Shown piece after piece: positions 49,232 through 62,441 of a stretch of DNA of 64,000 nucleotides. The stretch comes from Galeopsis tetrahit (taxonomy: Eukaryota > Streptophyta > Magnoliopsida > Lamiales > Lamiaceae). Below the pieces are notes generated by a model. It saw nothing but the letters and a program-made list of their open reading frames with translations. It ran no database searches and had not been told where the DNA came from. Position 1 is the first letter of the stretch. Each line of letters starts with the position of its first letter. A program made the translations under genes and the position numbers. The stretch is from positions 2,153,001-2,217,000 of the forward strand of contig OY776124.1 of assembly GCA_963675135.1 (NCBI GenBank). The letters run 5' to 3'.

Positions 49232-52200
49232 GGAGTTTTTGACGTCGTCGCCCCTAACCAAATTGCGCGCACGCTTGTGCGCCGTTTTTACAAAGTTTTC
49301 AGATTGCCATTTGGGTTTGCATTTCTAGCTGAATTGGCCATAGAATCAATTGTGTCGCGACGGTTTTTGAATTTGAGGCCTCGGGTGCGGAGTTTTTGAC
49401 GTCGTCGCCCATAGTCAAATTGCGCGCACGGTTGTGCGCCGTTTTTACAAAGTTTTCAGATTGCCTCTCGGGTTTGCATTACTAGTTGAATTGGCCATAG
49501 AATCAATTGTGTCGAGACGGTTTTTGAAGTTGAGGCCTCGGGTGCAGAGTTTTTGACGTCGTCGCCCATAGCCAAATTGCGCGCAAGCTTGTGCGCCGTT
49601 TTTACAAAGTTTTCAAATTGCCTCTCGGGTTTGCATTTCTAGCTAAAATTGGCCATAGAATCAATTGTGTCGAGACGGTTTTTAAATTTGAGACCTCGGG
49701 TGCGGAGTTTTTGACGTCGTCGCCCATAGCCAAATTGCGCGCACGCTTGTGCGCCGTTTTTACAAAGTTTTCAAATTGCCTCTCGGGTTTGCATTTCTAG
49801 CTAAAATTGGTCATAGAATCAATTGTGTCGAGACGGTTTTTGAATTTGAGGCCTCGGGTGCAGAGTTTTTGACGTCGTCGCCCATAGCCAAATTGCTCGC
49901 ACGCTTGTGCGCCGTTTTTACAAAGTTTTTAGATTGCCTCTCGGGTTTGAATTTCCCACTGAATTGGCCATAGAATCAATTGTGTCGAGACGGTTTTTGA
50001 ATTTGAGGCCTCGGGTGCGGAGTTTTTTTACGTCGTCGCCCATAGCCAAATTGCGCGCACGCTTGTGCGCCGTTTTTACAAAGTTTTCAGATTGCCTCTC
50101 GGTTTGCATTTCTAGCTGAATTGGCCATAGAATCAATTTTGTCGAGACGGTTTTTGAATTTGAGGCCTCGGGTGCGGAGTTTTTGACGTCGTCGCCCCTA
50201 ACCAAATTGCGCGCACGCTTGTGCGCCGTTTTTACAAAGTTTTCAGATTGCCATTCGGGTTTGCATTTCTAGCTGAATTGGCCATAGAATCAATTGTGTC
50301 GCGACGGTTTTTGAATTTGAGGCCTCGGGTGCGGAGTTTTTGACGTCGTCGCCCATAGTCAAATTGCGCGCACGGTTGTGCGCCGTTTTTACAAAGTTTT
50401 CAGATTGCCTCTCGGGTTTGCATTACTAGCTGAATTGGCCATAGAATCAATTGTGTCGAGACGGTTTTTGAATTTGAGGCCTCGGGTGCAGAGTTTTTGA
50501 CGTCGTCGCCCATAGCCAAATTGCGCGCAAGCTTGTGCGCCGTTTTTACAAAGTTTTCAAATTGCCTCTCGGGTTTGCATTTCTAGCTAAAATTGGTCAT
50601 AGAATCAATTGTGTCGAGACGGTTTTTGAATTTGAGGCCTCGGGTGCGGAGTTTTTGACGTCGTCGCCCATAGCCAAATTGCGCGCACACTTATGCGCCG
50701 TTTTTACAAAGTTTTCAGATTGCCTCTCGGTTTTGAATTTCCCACTGAATTGGCCATAGAATCAATTGTGTCGAGACAGTTTTTGAATTTGAGGCCTCGG
50801 GTGCGGAGTTTTTGACGTCGTCGCCCATAGCCAAATTGCGCGCACGCTTGTGCGCCGTTTTTACAAAGTTTTCAAATTGCCTCTCAGGTTTGCATCCCTA
50901 GCTAAAATTGGTCATAGAATCAATTGTGTCGAGACGGTTTTTGAATTTGAGGCCTCGGGTGCAGAGTTTTTGACGTCGTCGCCCATAGCCAAATTGCTCG
51001 CACGCTTGTGCGCCGTTTTTACAAAGTTTTCAGATTGCCTCCCGGGTTTGCATGTCTAGCTAAAATTGGCCATATAATCAATTGTGTCGAGACGGTTTTT
51101 GAATTTGAGGCCTCGGGTGCGGAGTTTTTTTACGTCGTCGCCCATAGCCAAATTGCGCGCACGCTTGTGCGCCGTTTTTACAAAGTTTTCAGATTGCCTC
51201 TCGGTTTGCATTTCTAGCTGAATTGGCCATAGAATCAATTTTGTCGAGACGGTTTTTGAATTTGAGGCCTCGGGTGCGGAGTTTTTGACGTCGTCGCCCC
51301 TAACCAAATTGCGCGCACGCTTGTGCGCCGTTTTTACAAAGTTTTCAGATTGCCATTCGGGTTTGCATTTCTAGCTGAATTGGCCATAGAATCAATTGTG
51401 TCGCGATGGTTTTTGAATTTGAGGCCTCGGGTGCGGAGTTTTTGACGTCGTCGCCCATAGTCAAATTGCGCGCACGGTTGTGCGCCGTTTTTACAAAGTT
51501 TTCAGATTGCCTCTCGGGTTTGCATTACTAGCTGAATTGGCCATAGAATCAATTGTGTCGAGACGGTTTTTGAATTTGAGGCCTCGGGTGCAGAGTTTTT
51601 GACGTCGTCGCCCATAGCCAAATTGCGCGCAAGCTTGTGCGCCGTTTTTACAAAGTTTTCAAATTGCCTCTCGGGTTTGCATTTCTAGCTAAAATTGGTC
51701 ATAGAATCAATTGTGTCGAGACGGTTTTTGAATTTGAGGCCTCGGGTGCGGAGTTTTTGACGTCGTCGCCCATAGCCAAATTGCGCGCACACTTATGCGC
51801 CGTTTTTACAAAGTTTTCAGATTGCCTCTCGGTTTTGAATTTCCCACTGAATTGGCCATAGAATCAATTTTGTCGAGACGGTTTTTGAATTTGAGGCCTC
51901 GGGTGCGGAGTTTTTGACGTCGTCGCCCATAGTCAAATTGCGCGCACGGTAGTGCGCCGTTTTTACAAAGTTTTCAGATTGCCTCTCGGGTTTGCATTAC
52001 TAGCTGAATTGGCCATAGAATCAATTGTGTCGAGACGGTTTTGAATTTGAGGCCTCGGGTGCAGAGTTTTTGACGTCGTCGCCCATAGCCAAATTGCGCG
52101 CAAGCTTGTGCGCCGTTTTTACAAAGTTTTCAAATTGCCTCTCGGGTTTGCATTTCAAGCTAAAATTGGTCATAGAATCAATTGTGTCGAGACGGTTTTT

Positions 52201-52534
52201 GAATTTGAGGCCTCGGGTGCGGAGTTTTTGACGTCGTCGCCCATAGCCAAATTGCGCGCACACTTATGCGCCGTTTTTACAAAGTTTTCAGATTGCCTCT
52301 CGGGTTTGAATTTCCCACTGAATTGGCCATAGAATCAATTGTGTCGAGACGGTTTTTGAATTTGAGGCCTCGGGTGCGGAGTTTTTTTACGTCGTCGCCC
52401 ATAGCCAAATTGCGCGCACGCTTGTGCGCCGTTTTTACAAAGTTTTCAGATTGCCTCTCGGTTTGCATTTCTAGCTGAATTGGCCATAGAATCAATTTTG
52501 TCGAGACGGTTTTTGAATTTGAGGCCTCGGGTGC
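49232..52534. repeat. 21-monomer block (3303 bp), copy 1
   Basis: Order f*-g-a'-c'-d-e-f-g-a-b-c-d*-e-f-g-a-b-g'-a-b''-e. f* has GCCATTTGGG in place of GCCATTCGGG. Other block markers: GAGACCTCGG in a', AAAGTTTTTAGATT in d, CATTTCAAGC in the a before b''. It recurs at 54894. Confidence 0.9.
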
Positions 52535-54893
52535 GGAGTTTTTGACGTCGTCGCCCCTAACCAAATTGCGCGCACGCTTGTGCGCCGTTTTTACAAAGTT
52601 TTCAGATTGCCATTCGGGTTTGCATTTCTAGCTGAATTGGCCATAGAATCAATTGTGTCGCGATGGTTTTTGAATTTGAGGCCTCGGGTGCGGAGTTTTT
52701 GACGTCGTCGGCCATAGTCAAATTGCGCGCACGGTTGTGCGCCGTTTTTACAAAGTTTTCAGATTGCCTCTCGGGTTTGCATTACTAGCTGAATTGGCCA
52801 TAGAATCAATTGTGTCGAGACGGTTTTTGAATTTGAGGCCTCGGGTGCAGAGTTTTTGACGTCGTCGCCCATAGCCAAATTGCGCGCAAGCTTGTGCGCC
52901 GTTTTTACAAAGTTTTCAAATTGCCTCTCGGGTTTGCATTTCTAGCTAAAATTGGTCATAGAATCAATTGTGTCGAGACGGTTTTTGAATTTGAGGCCTC
53001 GGGTGCGGAGTTTTTGACGTCGTCGCCCATAGCCAAATTGCGCGCACACTTATGCGCCGTTTTTACAAAGTTTTCAGATTGCCTCTCGGTTTTGAATTTC
53101 CCACTGAATTGGCCATAGAATCAATTGTGTCGAGACAGTTTTTGAATTTGAGGCCTCGGGTGCGGAGTTTTTGACGTCGTCGCCCATAGCCAAATTGCGC
53201 GCACGCTTGTGCGCCGTTTTTACAAAGTTTTCAAATTGCCTCTCAGGTTTGCATCCCTAGCTAAAATTGGTCATAGAATCAATTGTGTCGAGACGGTTTT
53301 TGAATTTGAGGCCTCGGGTGCAGAGTTTTTGACGTCGTCGCCCATAGCCAAATTGCTCGCACGCTTGTGCGCCGTTTTTACAAAGTTTTCAGATTGCCTC
53401 CCGGGTTTGCATGTCTAGCTAAAATTGGCCATATAATCAATTGTGTCGAGACGGTTTTTGAATTTGAGGCCTCGGGTGCGGAGTTTTTTTACGTCGTCGC
53501 CCATAGCCAAATTGCGCGCACGCTTGTGCGCCGTTTTTACAAAGTTTTCAGATTGCCTCTCGGTTTGCATTTCTAGCTGAATTGGCCATAGAATCAATTT
53601 TGTCGAGACGGTTTTTGAATTTGAGGCCTCGGGTGCGGAGTTTTTGACGTCGTCGCCCCTAACCAAATTGCGCGCACGCTTGTGCGCCGTTTTTACAAAG
53701 TTTTCAGATTGCCATTCGGGTTTGCATTTCTAGCTGAATTGGCCATAGAATCAATTGTGTCGCGATGGTTTTTGAATTTGAGGCCTCGGGTGCGGAGTTT
53801 TTGACGTCGTCGCCCATAGTCAAATTGCGCGCACGGTTGTGCGCCGTTTTTACAAAGTTTTCAGATTGCCTCTCGGGTTTGCATTACTAGCTGAATTGGC
53901 CATAGAATCAATTGTGTCGAGACGGTTTTTGAATTTGAGGCCTCGGGTGCAGAGTTTTTGACGTCGTCGCCCATAGCCAAATTGCGCGCAAGCTTGTGCG
54001 CCGTTTTTACAAAGTTTTCAAATTGCCTCTCGGGTTTGCATTTCTAGCTAAAATTGGTCATAGAATCAATTGTGTCGAGACGGTTTTTGAATTTGAGGCC
54101 TCGGGTGCGGAGTTTTTGACGTCGTCGCCCATAGCCAAATTGCGCGCACACTTATGCGCCGTTTTTACAAAGTTTTCAGATTGCCTCTCGGTTTTGAATT
54201 TCCCACTGAATTGGCCATAGAATCAATTTTGTCGAGACGGTTTTTGAATTTGAGGCCTCGGGTGCAGAGTTTTTGACGTCGTCGCCCATAGTCAAATTGC
54301 GCGCACGGTAGTGCGCCGTTTTTACAAAGTTTTCAGATTGCCTCTCGGGTTTGCATTACTAGCTGAATTGGCCATAGAATCAATTGTGTCGAGACGGTTT
54401 TGAATTTGAGGCCTCGGGTGCAGAGTTTTTGACGTCGTCGCCCATAGCCAAATTGCGCGCAAGCTTGTGCGCCGTTTTTACAAAGTTTTCAAATTGCCTC
54501 TCGGGTTTGCATTTCAAGCTAAAATTGGTCATAGAATCAATTGTGTCGAGACGGTTTTTGAATTTGAGGCCTCGGGTGCGGAGTTTTTGACGTCGTCGCC
54601 CATAGCCAAATTGCGCGCACACTTATGCGCCGTTTTTACAAAGTTTTCAGATTGCCTCTCGGGTTTGAATTTCCCACTGAATTGGCCATAGAATCAATTG
54701 TGTCGAGACGGTTTTTGAATTTGAGGCCTCGGGTGCGGAGTTTTTTTACGTCGTCGCCCATAGCCAAATTGCGCGCACGCTTGTGCGCCGTTTTTACAAA
54801 GTTTTCAGATTGCCTCTCGGTTTGCATTTCTAGCTGAATTGGCCATAGAATCAATTTTGTCGAGACGGTTTTTGAATTTGAGGCCTCGGGTGC
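52535..54893. repeat. 15-monomer block (2359 bp), tandem copy of 50176-52534
   Basis: Repeats the last 15 monomers of the preceding 21-monomer block (f-g-a-b-c-d*-e-f-g-a-b-g'-a-b''-e). It shares the CAATTTTGTCG variant in b (51868 and 54227) and CATTTCAAGC. Private changes are GTCGGCCATAG near 52711 and GGTGCAGAG in g' near 54263. Confidence 0.9.
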
Positions 54894-57800
54894 GGAGTTT
54901 TTGACGTCGTCGCCCCTAACCAAATTGCGCGCACGCTTGTGCGCCGTTTTTACAAAGTTTTCAGATTGCCATTTGGGTTTGCATTTCTAGCTGAATTGGC
55001 CATAGAATCAATTGTGTCGCGACGGTTTTTGAATTTGAGGCCTCGGGTGCGGAGTTTTTGACGTCGTCGCCCATAGTCAAATTGCGCGCACGGTTGTGCG
55101 CCGTTTTTACAAAGTTTTCAGATTGCCTCTCGGGTTTGCATTACTAGTTGAATTGGCCATAGAATCAATTGTGTCGAGACGGTTTTTGAAGTTGAGGCCT
55201 CGGGTGCAGAGTTTTTGACGTCGTCGCCCATAGCCAAATTGCGCGCAAGCTTGTGCGCCGTTTTTACAAAGTTTTCAAATTGCCTCTCGGGTTTGCATTT
55301 CTAGCTAAAATTGGCCATAGAATCAATTGTGTCGAGACGGTTTTTAAATTTGAGACCTCGGGTGCGGAGTTTTTGACGTCGTCGCCCATAGCCAAATTGC
55401 GCGCACGCTTGTGCGCCGTTTTTACAAAGTTTTCAAATTGCCTCTCGGGTTTGCATTTCTAGCTAAAATTGGTCATAGAATCAATTGTGTCGAGACGGTT
55501 TTTGAATTTGAGGCCTCGGGTGCAGAGTTTTTGACGTCGTCGCCCATAGCCAAATTGCTCGCACGCTTGTGCGCCGTTTTTACAAAGTTTTTAGATTGCC
55601 TCTCGGGTTTGAATTTCCCACTGAATTGGCCATAGAATCAATTGTGTCGAGACGGTTTTTGAATTTGAGGCCTCGGGTGCGGAGTTTTTTTACGTCGTCG
55701 CCCATAGCCAAATTGCGCGCACGCTTGTGCGCCGTTTTTACAAAGTTTTCAGATTGCCTCTCGGTTTGCATTTCTAGCTGAATTGGCCATAGAATCAATT
55801 TTGTCGAGACGGTTTTTGAATTTGAGGCCTCGGGTGCGGAGTTTTTGACGTCGTCGCCCCTAACCAAATTGCGCGCACGCTTGTGCGCCGTTTTTACAAA
55901 GTTTTCAGATTGCCATTCGGGTTTGCATTTCTAGCTGAATTGGCCATAGAATCAATTGTGTCGCGACGGTTTTTGAATTTGAGGCCTCGGGTGCGGAGTT
56001 TTTGACGTCGTCGCCCATAGTCAAATTGCGCGCACGGTTGTGCGCCGTTTTTACAAAGTTTTCAGATTGCCTCTCGGGTTTGCATTACTAGCTGAATTGG
56101 CCATAGAATCAATTGTGTCGAGACGGTTTTTGAATTTGAGGCCTCGGGTGCAGAGTTTTTGACGTCGTCGCCCATAGCCAAATTGCGCGCAAGCTTGTGC
56201 GCCGTTTTTACAAAGTTTTCAAATTGCCTCTCGGGTTTGCATTTCTAGCTAAAATTGGTCATAGAATCAATTGTGTCGAGACGGTTTTTGAATTTGAGGC
56301 CTCGGGTGCGGAGTTTTTGACGTCGTCGCCCATAGCCAAATTGCGCGCACACTTATGCGCCGTTTTTACAAAGTTTTCAGATTGCCTCTCGGTTTTGAAT
56401 TTCCCACTGAATTGGCCATAGAATCAATTGTGTCGAGACAGTTTTTGAATTTGAGGCCTCGGGTGCGGAGTTTTTGACGTCGTCGCCCATAGCCAAATTG
56501 CGCGCACGCTTGTGCGCCGTTTTTACAAAGTTTTCAAATTGCCTCTCAGGTTTGCATCCCTAGCTAAAATTGGTCATAGAATCAATTGTGTCGAGACGGT
56601 TTTTGAATTTGAGGCCTCGGGTGCAGAGTTTTTGACGTCGTCGCCCATAGCCAAATTGCTCGCACGCTTGTGCGCCGTTTTTACAAAGTTTTCAGATTGC
56701 CTCCCGGGTTTGCATGTCTAGCTAAAATTGGCCATATAATCAATTGTGTCGAGACGGTTTTTGAATTTGAGGCCTCGGGTGCGGAGTTTTTTTACGTCGT
56801 CGCCCATAGCCAAATTGCGCGCACGCTTGTGCGCCGTTTTTACAAAGTTTTCAGATTGCCTCTCGGTTTGCATTTCTAGCTGAATTGGCCATAGAATCAA
56901 TTTTGTCGAGACGGTTTTTGAATTTGAGGCCTCGGGTGCGGAGTTTTTGACGTCGTCGCCCCTAACCAAATTGCGCGCACGCTTGTGCGCCGTTTTTACA
57001 AAGTTTTCAGATTGCCATTCGGGTTTGCATTTCTAGCTGAATTGGCCATAGAATCAATTGTGTCGCGATGGTTTTTGAATTTGAGGCCTCGGGTGCGGAG
57101 TTTTTGACGTCGTCGCCCATAGTCAAATTGCGCGCACGGTTGTGCGCCGTTTTTACAAAGTTTTCAGATTGCCTCTCGGGTTTGCATTACTAGCTGAATT
57201 GGCCATAGAATCAATTGTGTCGAGACGGTTTTTGAATTTGAGGCCTCGGGTGCAGAGTTTTTGACGTCGTCGCCCATAGCCAAATTGCGCGCAAGCTTGT
57301 GCGCCGTTTTTACAAAGTTTTCAAATTGCCTCTCGGGTTTGCATTTCTAGCTAAAATTGGTCATAGAATCAATTGTGTCGAGACGGTTTTTGAATTTGAG
57401 GCCTCGGGTGCGGAGTTTTTGACGTCGTCGCCCATAGCCAAATTGCGCGCACACTTATGCGCCGTTTTTACAAAGTTTTCAGATTGCCTCTCGGTTTTGA
57501 ATTTCCCACTGAATTGGCCATAGAATCAATTGTGTCGAGACGGTTTTTGAATTTGAGGCCTCGGGTGCGGAGTTTTTGACGTCGTCGCCCATAGTCAAAT
57601 TGCGCGCACGGTAGTGCGCCGTTTTTACAAAGTTTTCAGATTGCCTCTCGGGTTTGCATTACTAGCTGAATTGGCCATAGAATCAATTGTGTCGAGACGG
57701 TTTTGAATTTGAGGCCTCGGGTGCAGAGTTTTTGACGTCGTCGCCCATAGCCAAATTGCGCGCAAGCTTGTGCGCCGTTTTTACAAAGTTTTCAAATTGC

Positions 57801-58196
57801 CTCTCGGGTTTGCATTTCAAGCTAAAATTGGTCATAGAATCAATTGTGTCGAGACGGTTTTTGAATTTGAGGCCTCGGGTGCGGAGTTTTTGACGTCGTC
57901 GCCCATAGCCAAATTGCGCGCACACTTATGCGCCGTTTTTACAAAGTTTTCAGATTGCCTCTCGGGTTTGAATTTCCCACTGAATTGGCCATAGAATCAA
58001 TTGTGTCGAGACGGTTTTTGAATTTGAGGCCTCGGGTGCGGAGTTTTTTTACGTCGTCGCCCATAGCCAAATTGCGCGCACGCTTGTGCGCCGTTTTTAC
58101 AAAGTTTTCAGATTGCCTCTCGGTTTGCATTTCTAGCTGAATTGGCCATAGAATCAATTTTGTCGAGACGGTTTTTGAATTTGAGGCCTCGGGTGC
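54894..58196. repeat. 21-monomer block (3303 bp), copy 2
   Basis: Same order and markers as 49232-52534 (f* GCCATTTGGG, GAGACCTCGG, TTTTTAGATT), 5662 bp downstream of the first copy, which equals 3303 + 2359. In b near 57526 it has CAATTGTGTCG where copy 1 has CAATTTTGTCG. Confidence 0.9.
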
Positions 58197-59453
58197 GGAG
58201 TTTTTGACGTCGTCGCCCCTAACCAAATTGCGCGCACGCTTGTGCGCCGTTTTTACAAAGTTTTCAGATTGCCATTTGGGTTTGCATTTCTAGCTGAATT
58301 GGCCATAGAATCAATTGTGTCGCGACGGTTTTTGAATTTGAGGCCTCGGGTGCGGAGTTTTTGACGTCGTCGCCCATAGTCAAATTGCGCGCACGGTTGT
58401 GCGCCGTTTTTACAAAGTTTTCAGATTGCCTCTCGGGTTTGCATTACTAGCTGAATTGGCCATAGAATCAATTGTGTCGAGACGGTTTTTGAATTTGAGG
58501 CCTCGGGTGCAGAGTTTTTGACGTCGTCGCCCATAGCCAAATTGCGCGCAAGCTTGTGCGCCGTTTTTACAAAGTTTTCAAATTGCCTCTCGGGTTTGCA
58601 TTTCTAGCTAAAATTGGTCATAGAATCAATTGTGTCGAGACGGTTTTTGAATTTGAGGCCTCGGGTGCGGAGTTTTTGACGTCGTCGCCCATAGCCAAAT
58701 TGCGCGCACACTTATGCGCCGTTTTTACAAAGTTTTCAGATTGCCTCTCGGTTTTGAATTTCCCACTGAATTGGCCATAGAATCAATTGTGTCGAGACGG
58801 TTTTTGAATTTGAGGCCTCGGGTGCGGAGTTTTTGACGTCGTCGCCCATAGTCAAATTGCGCACACGGTAGTGCGCCGTTTTTACAAAGTTTTCAGATTG
58901 CCTCTCGGGTTTGCATTACTAGCTGAATTGGCCATAGAATCAATTGTGTCGAGACGGTTTTGAATTTGAGGCCTCGGGTGCAGAGTTTTTGACGTCGTCG
59001 CCCATAGCCAAATTGCGCGCAAGCTTGTGCGCCGTTTTTACAAAGTTTTCAAATTGCCTCTCGGGTTTGCATTTCTAGCTAAAATTGGTCATAGAATCAA
59101 TTGTGTCGAGACGGTTTTTGAATTTGAGGCCTCGGGTGCGGAGTTTTTGACGTCGTCGCCCATAGCCAAATTGCGCGCACACTTATGCGCCGTTTTTACA
59201 AAGTTTTCAGATTGCCTCTCGGGTTTGAATTTCCCACTGAATTGGCCATAGAATCAATTGTGTCGAGACGGTTTTTGAATTTGAGGCCTCGGGTGCGGAG
59301 TTTTTTTACGTCGTCGCCCATAGCCAAATTGCGCGCACGCTTGTGCGCCGTTTTTACAAAGTTTTCAGATTGCCTCTCGGTTTGCATTTCTAGCTGAATT
59401 GGCCATAGAATCAATTTTGTCGAGACGGTTTTTGAATTTGAGGCCTCGGGTGC
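58197..59453. repeat. Eight-monomer HOR unit f*-g-a-b-g'-a-b''-e (1257 bp)
   Basis: Starts with f* (GCCATTTGGG near 58273) but jumps from g to a, skipping a'-c'-d-e-f-g and following monomers. The a before b'' has CATTTCTAGC, not CATTTCAAGC, so it derives from the older form of the block, as at 47030. GCGCACACGG in g' near 58861 is private. Confidence 0.88.
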
Positions 59454-60554
59454 GGAGTTTTTGACGTCGTCGCCCCTAACCAAATTGCGCGCACGCTTGT
59501 GCGCCGTTTTTACAAAGTTTTCAGATTGCCATTTGGGTTTGCATTTCTAGCTGAATTGGCCATAGAATCAATTGTGTCGCGACGGTTTTTGAATTTGAGG
59601 CCTCGGGTGCGGAGTTTTTGACGTCGTCGCCCATAGTCAAATTGCGCGCACGGTTGTGCGCCGTTTTTACAAAGTTTTCAGATTGCCTCTCGGGTTTGCA
59701 TTACTAGTTGAATTGGCCATAGAATCAATTGTGTCGAGACGGTTTTTGAAGTTGAGGCCTCGGGTGCAGAGTTTTTGACGTCGTCGCCCATAGCCAAATT
59801 GCGCGCAAGCTTGTGCGCCGTTTTTACAAAGTTTTCAAATTGCCTCTCGGGTTTGCATTTCTAGCTAAAATTGGCCATAGAATCAATTGTGTCGAGACGG
59901 TTTTTAAATTTGAGACCTCGGGTGCGGAGTTTTTGACGTCGTCGCCCATAGCCAAATTGCGCGCACGCTTGTGCGCCGTTTTTACAAAGTTTTCAAATTG
60001 CCTCTCGGGTTTGCATTTCTAGCTATAATTGGTCATAGAATCAATTGTGTCGAGACGGTTTTTGAATTTGAGGCCTCGGGTGCAGAGTTTTTGACGTCGT
60101 CGCCCATAGCCAAATTGCTCGCACGCTTGTGCGCCGTTTTTACAAAGTTTTTAGATTGCCTCTCGGGTTTGAATTTCCCACTGAATTGGCCATAGAATCA
60201 ATTGTGTCGAGACGGTTTTTGAATTTGAGGCCTCGGGTGCGGAGTTTTTTTACGTCGTCGCCCATAGCCAAATTGCGCGCACGCTTGTGCGCCGTTTTTA
60301 CAAAGTTTTCAGATTGCCTCTCGGTTTGCATTTCTAGCTGAATTGGCCATAGAATCAATTTTGTCGAGACGGTTTTTGAATTTGAGGCCTCGGGTGCGGA
60401 GTTTTTGACGTCGTCACCCCTAACCAAATTGCGCGCACGCTTGTGCGCCGTTTTTACAAAGTTTTCAGATTGCCATTCGGGTTTGCATTTCTAGCTGAAT
60501 TGGCCATAGAATCAATTGTGTCGCGACGGTTTTTGAATTTGAGGCCTCGGGTGC
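59454..60554. repeat. HOR run f*-g-a'-c'-d-e-f
   Basis: Starts like the 21-monomer blocks (f* near 59532, GAGACCTCGG, TTTTTAGATT), 4560 bp (29 monomers) downstream of the same point in copy 2. Private changes are CTATAATTGG in c' near 60025 and GTCACCCC in f near 60415. Confidence 0.85.
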
Positions 60555-62441
60555 GGAGTTTTTGACGTCGTCGCCCATAGTCAAATTGCGCGCACGGTTG
60601 TGCGCCGTTTTTACAAAGTTTTCAGATTGCCTCTCGGGTTTGCATTACTAGCTGAATTGGCCATAGAATCAATTGTGTCGAGACGGTTTTTGAATTTGAG
60701 GCCTCGGGTGCAGAGTTTTTGACGTCGTCGTCCATAGCCAAATTGCGCGCAAGCTTGTGCGCCGTTTTTACAAAGTTTTCAAATTGCCTCTCGGGTTTGC
60801 ATTTCTAGCTAAAATTGGTCATAGAATCAATTGTGTCGAGACGGTTTTTGAATTTGAGGCCTCGGGTGCGGAGTTTTTGACGTCGTCGCCCATAGCCAAA
60901 TTGCGCGCACACTTATGCGCCGTTTTTACAAAGTTTTCAGATTGCCTCTCGGTTTTGAATTTCCCACTGAATTGGCCATAGAATCAATTGTGTCGAGACG
61001 GTTTTTGAATTTGAGGCCTCGGGTGCGGAGTTTTTGACGTCGTCGCCCATAGCCAAATTGCGCGCACGCTTGTGCGCCGTTTTTACAAAGTTTTCAAATT
61101 GCCTCTCAGGTTTGCATCCCTAGCTAAAATTGGTCATAGAATCAATTGTGTCGAGACGGTTTTTGAATTTGAGGCCTCGGGTGCAGAGTTTTTGACGTCG
61201 TCGCCCATAGCCAAATTGCTCGCACGCTTGTGCGCCGTTTTTACAAAGTTTTCAGATTGCCTCTCGGGTTTGAATTTCCCACTGAATTGGCCATAGAATC
61301 AATTGTGTCGAGACGGTTTTTTAATTTGAGGCCTCGGGTGCGGAGTTTTTTTACGTCGTCGCCCATAGCCAAATTGCGCGCACGCTTGTGCGCCGTTTTT
61401 ACAAAGTTTTCAGATTGCCTCTCGGTTTGCATTTCTAGCTGAATTGGCCATAGAATCAATTTTGTCGAGACGGTTTTTGAATTTGAGGCCTCGGGTGCGG
61501 AGTTTTTGACGTCGTCGCCCCTAACCAAATTGCGCGCACGCTTGTGCGCCGTTTTTACAAAGTTTTCAGATTGCCATTCGGGTTTGCATTTCTAGCTGAA
61601 TTGGCCATAGAATCAATTGTGTCGCGACGGTTTTTGAATTTGAGGCCTCGGGTGCGGAGTTTTTGACGTCGTCGCCCATCGTCAAATTGCGCGCACGGTT
61701 GTGCGCCGTTTTTACAAAGTTTTCAGATTGCCTCTCGGGTTTGCATTACTAGTTGAATTGGCCATAGAATCAATTGTGTCGAGACGGTTTTTGAAGTTGA
61801 GGCCTCGGGTGCAGAGTTTTTGACGTCGTCGCCCATAGCCAAATTGCGCGCAAGCTTGTGCGCCGTTTTTACAAAGTTTTCAAATTGCCTCTCGAGTTTG
61901 CATTTCTAGCTAAAATTGGCCATAGAATCAATTGTGTCGAGACGGTTTTTAAATTTGAGGCCTCGGGTGCGGAGTTTTTGACGTCGTCGCCCATAGACAA
62001 ATTGCGCGCACGCTTGTGCGCCGTTTTTACAAAGTTTTCAAATTGCCTCTCGGGTTTGCATTTCTAGCTAAAATTGGTCATAGAATCAATTGTGTCGAGA
62101 CGGTTTTTGAATTTGAGGCCTCGGGTGCAGAGTTTTTGACGTCGTCGCCCATAGCCAAATTGCTCGCACGCTTGTGCGCCGTTTTTACAAAGTTTTCAGA
62201 TTGCCTCTCGGGTTTGAATTTCCCACTGAATTGGCCATAGAATCAATTGTGTCGAGACGGTTTTTGAATTTGAGGCCTCGGGTGCGGAGTTTTTTTACGT
62301 CGTCGCCCATAGCCAAATTGCGCGCACGCTTGTGCGCCGTTTTTACAAAGTTTTCAGGTTGCCTCTCGGTTTGCATTTCTAGCTGAATTGGCCATAGAAT
62401 CAATTTTGTCGAGACGGTTTTTGAATTTGAGGCTCGGGTGC
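60555..62441. repeat. 1887-bp tandem duplication, unit 1 (12 monomers)
   Basis: Order g-a-b-c-d-e-f-g-a'-c'-d-e, with the last e 156 bp long. Markers shared with unit 2: GTCGTCCATAG near 60728, CATCGTC near 61678, CTCGAGTTTGC in a', CATAGACAAATT in c'. The sum of monomer lengths is 1887. Confidence 0.88.
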
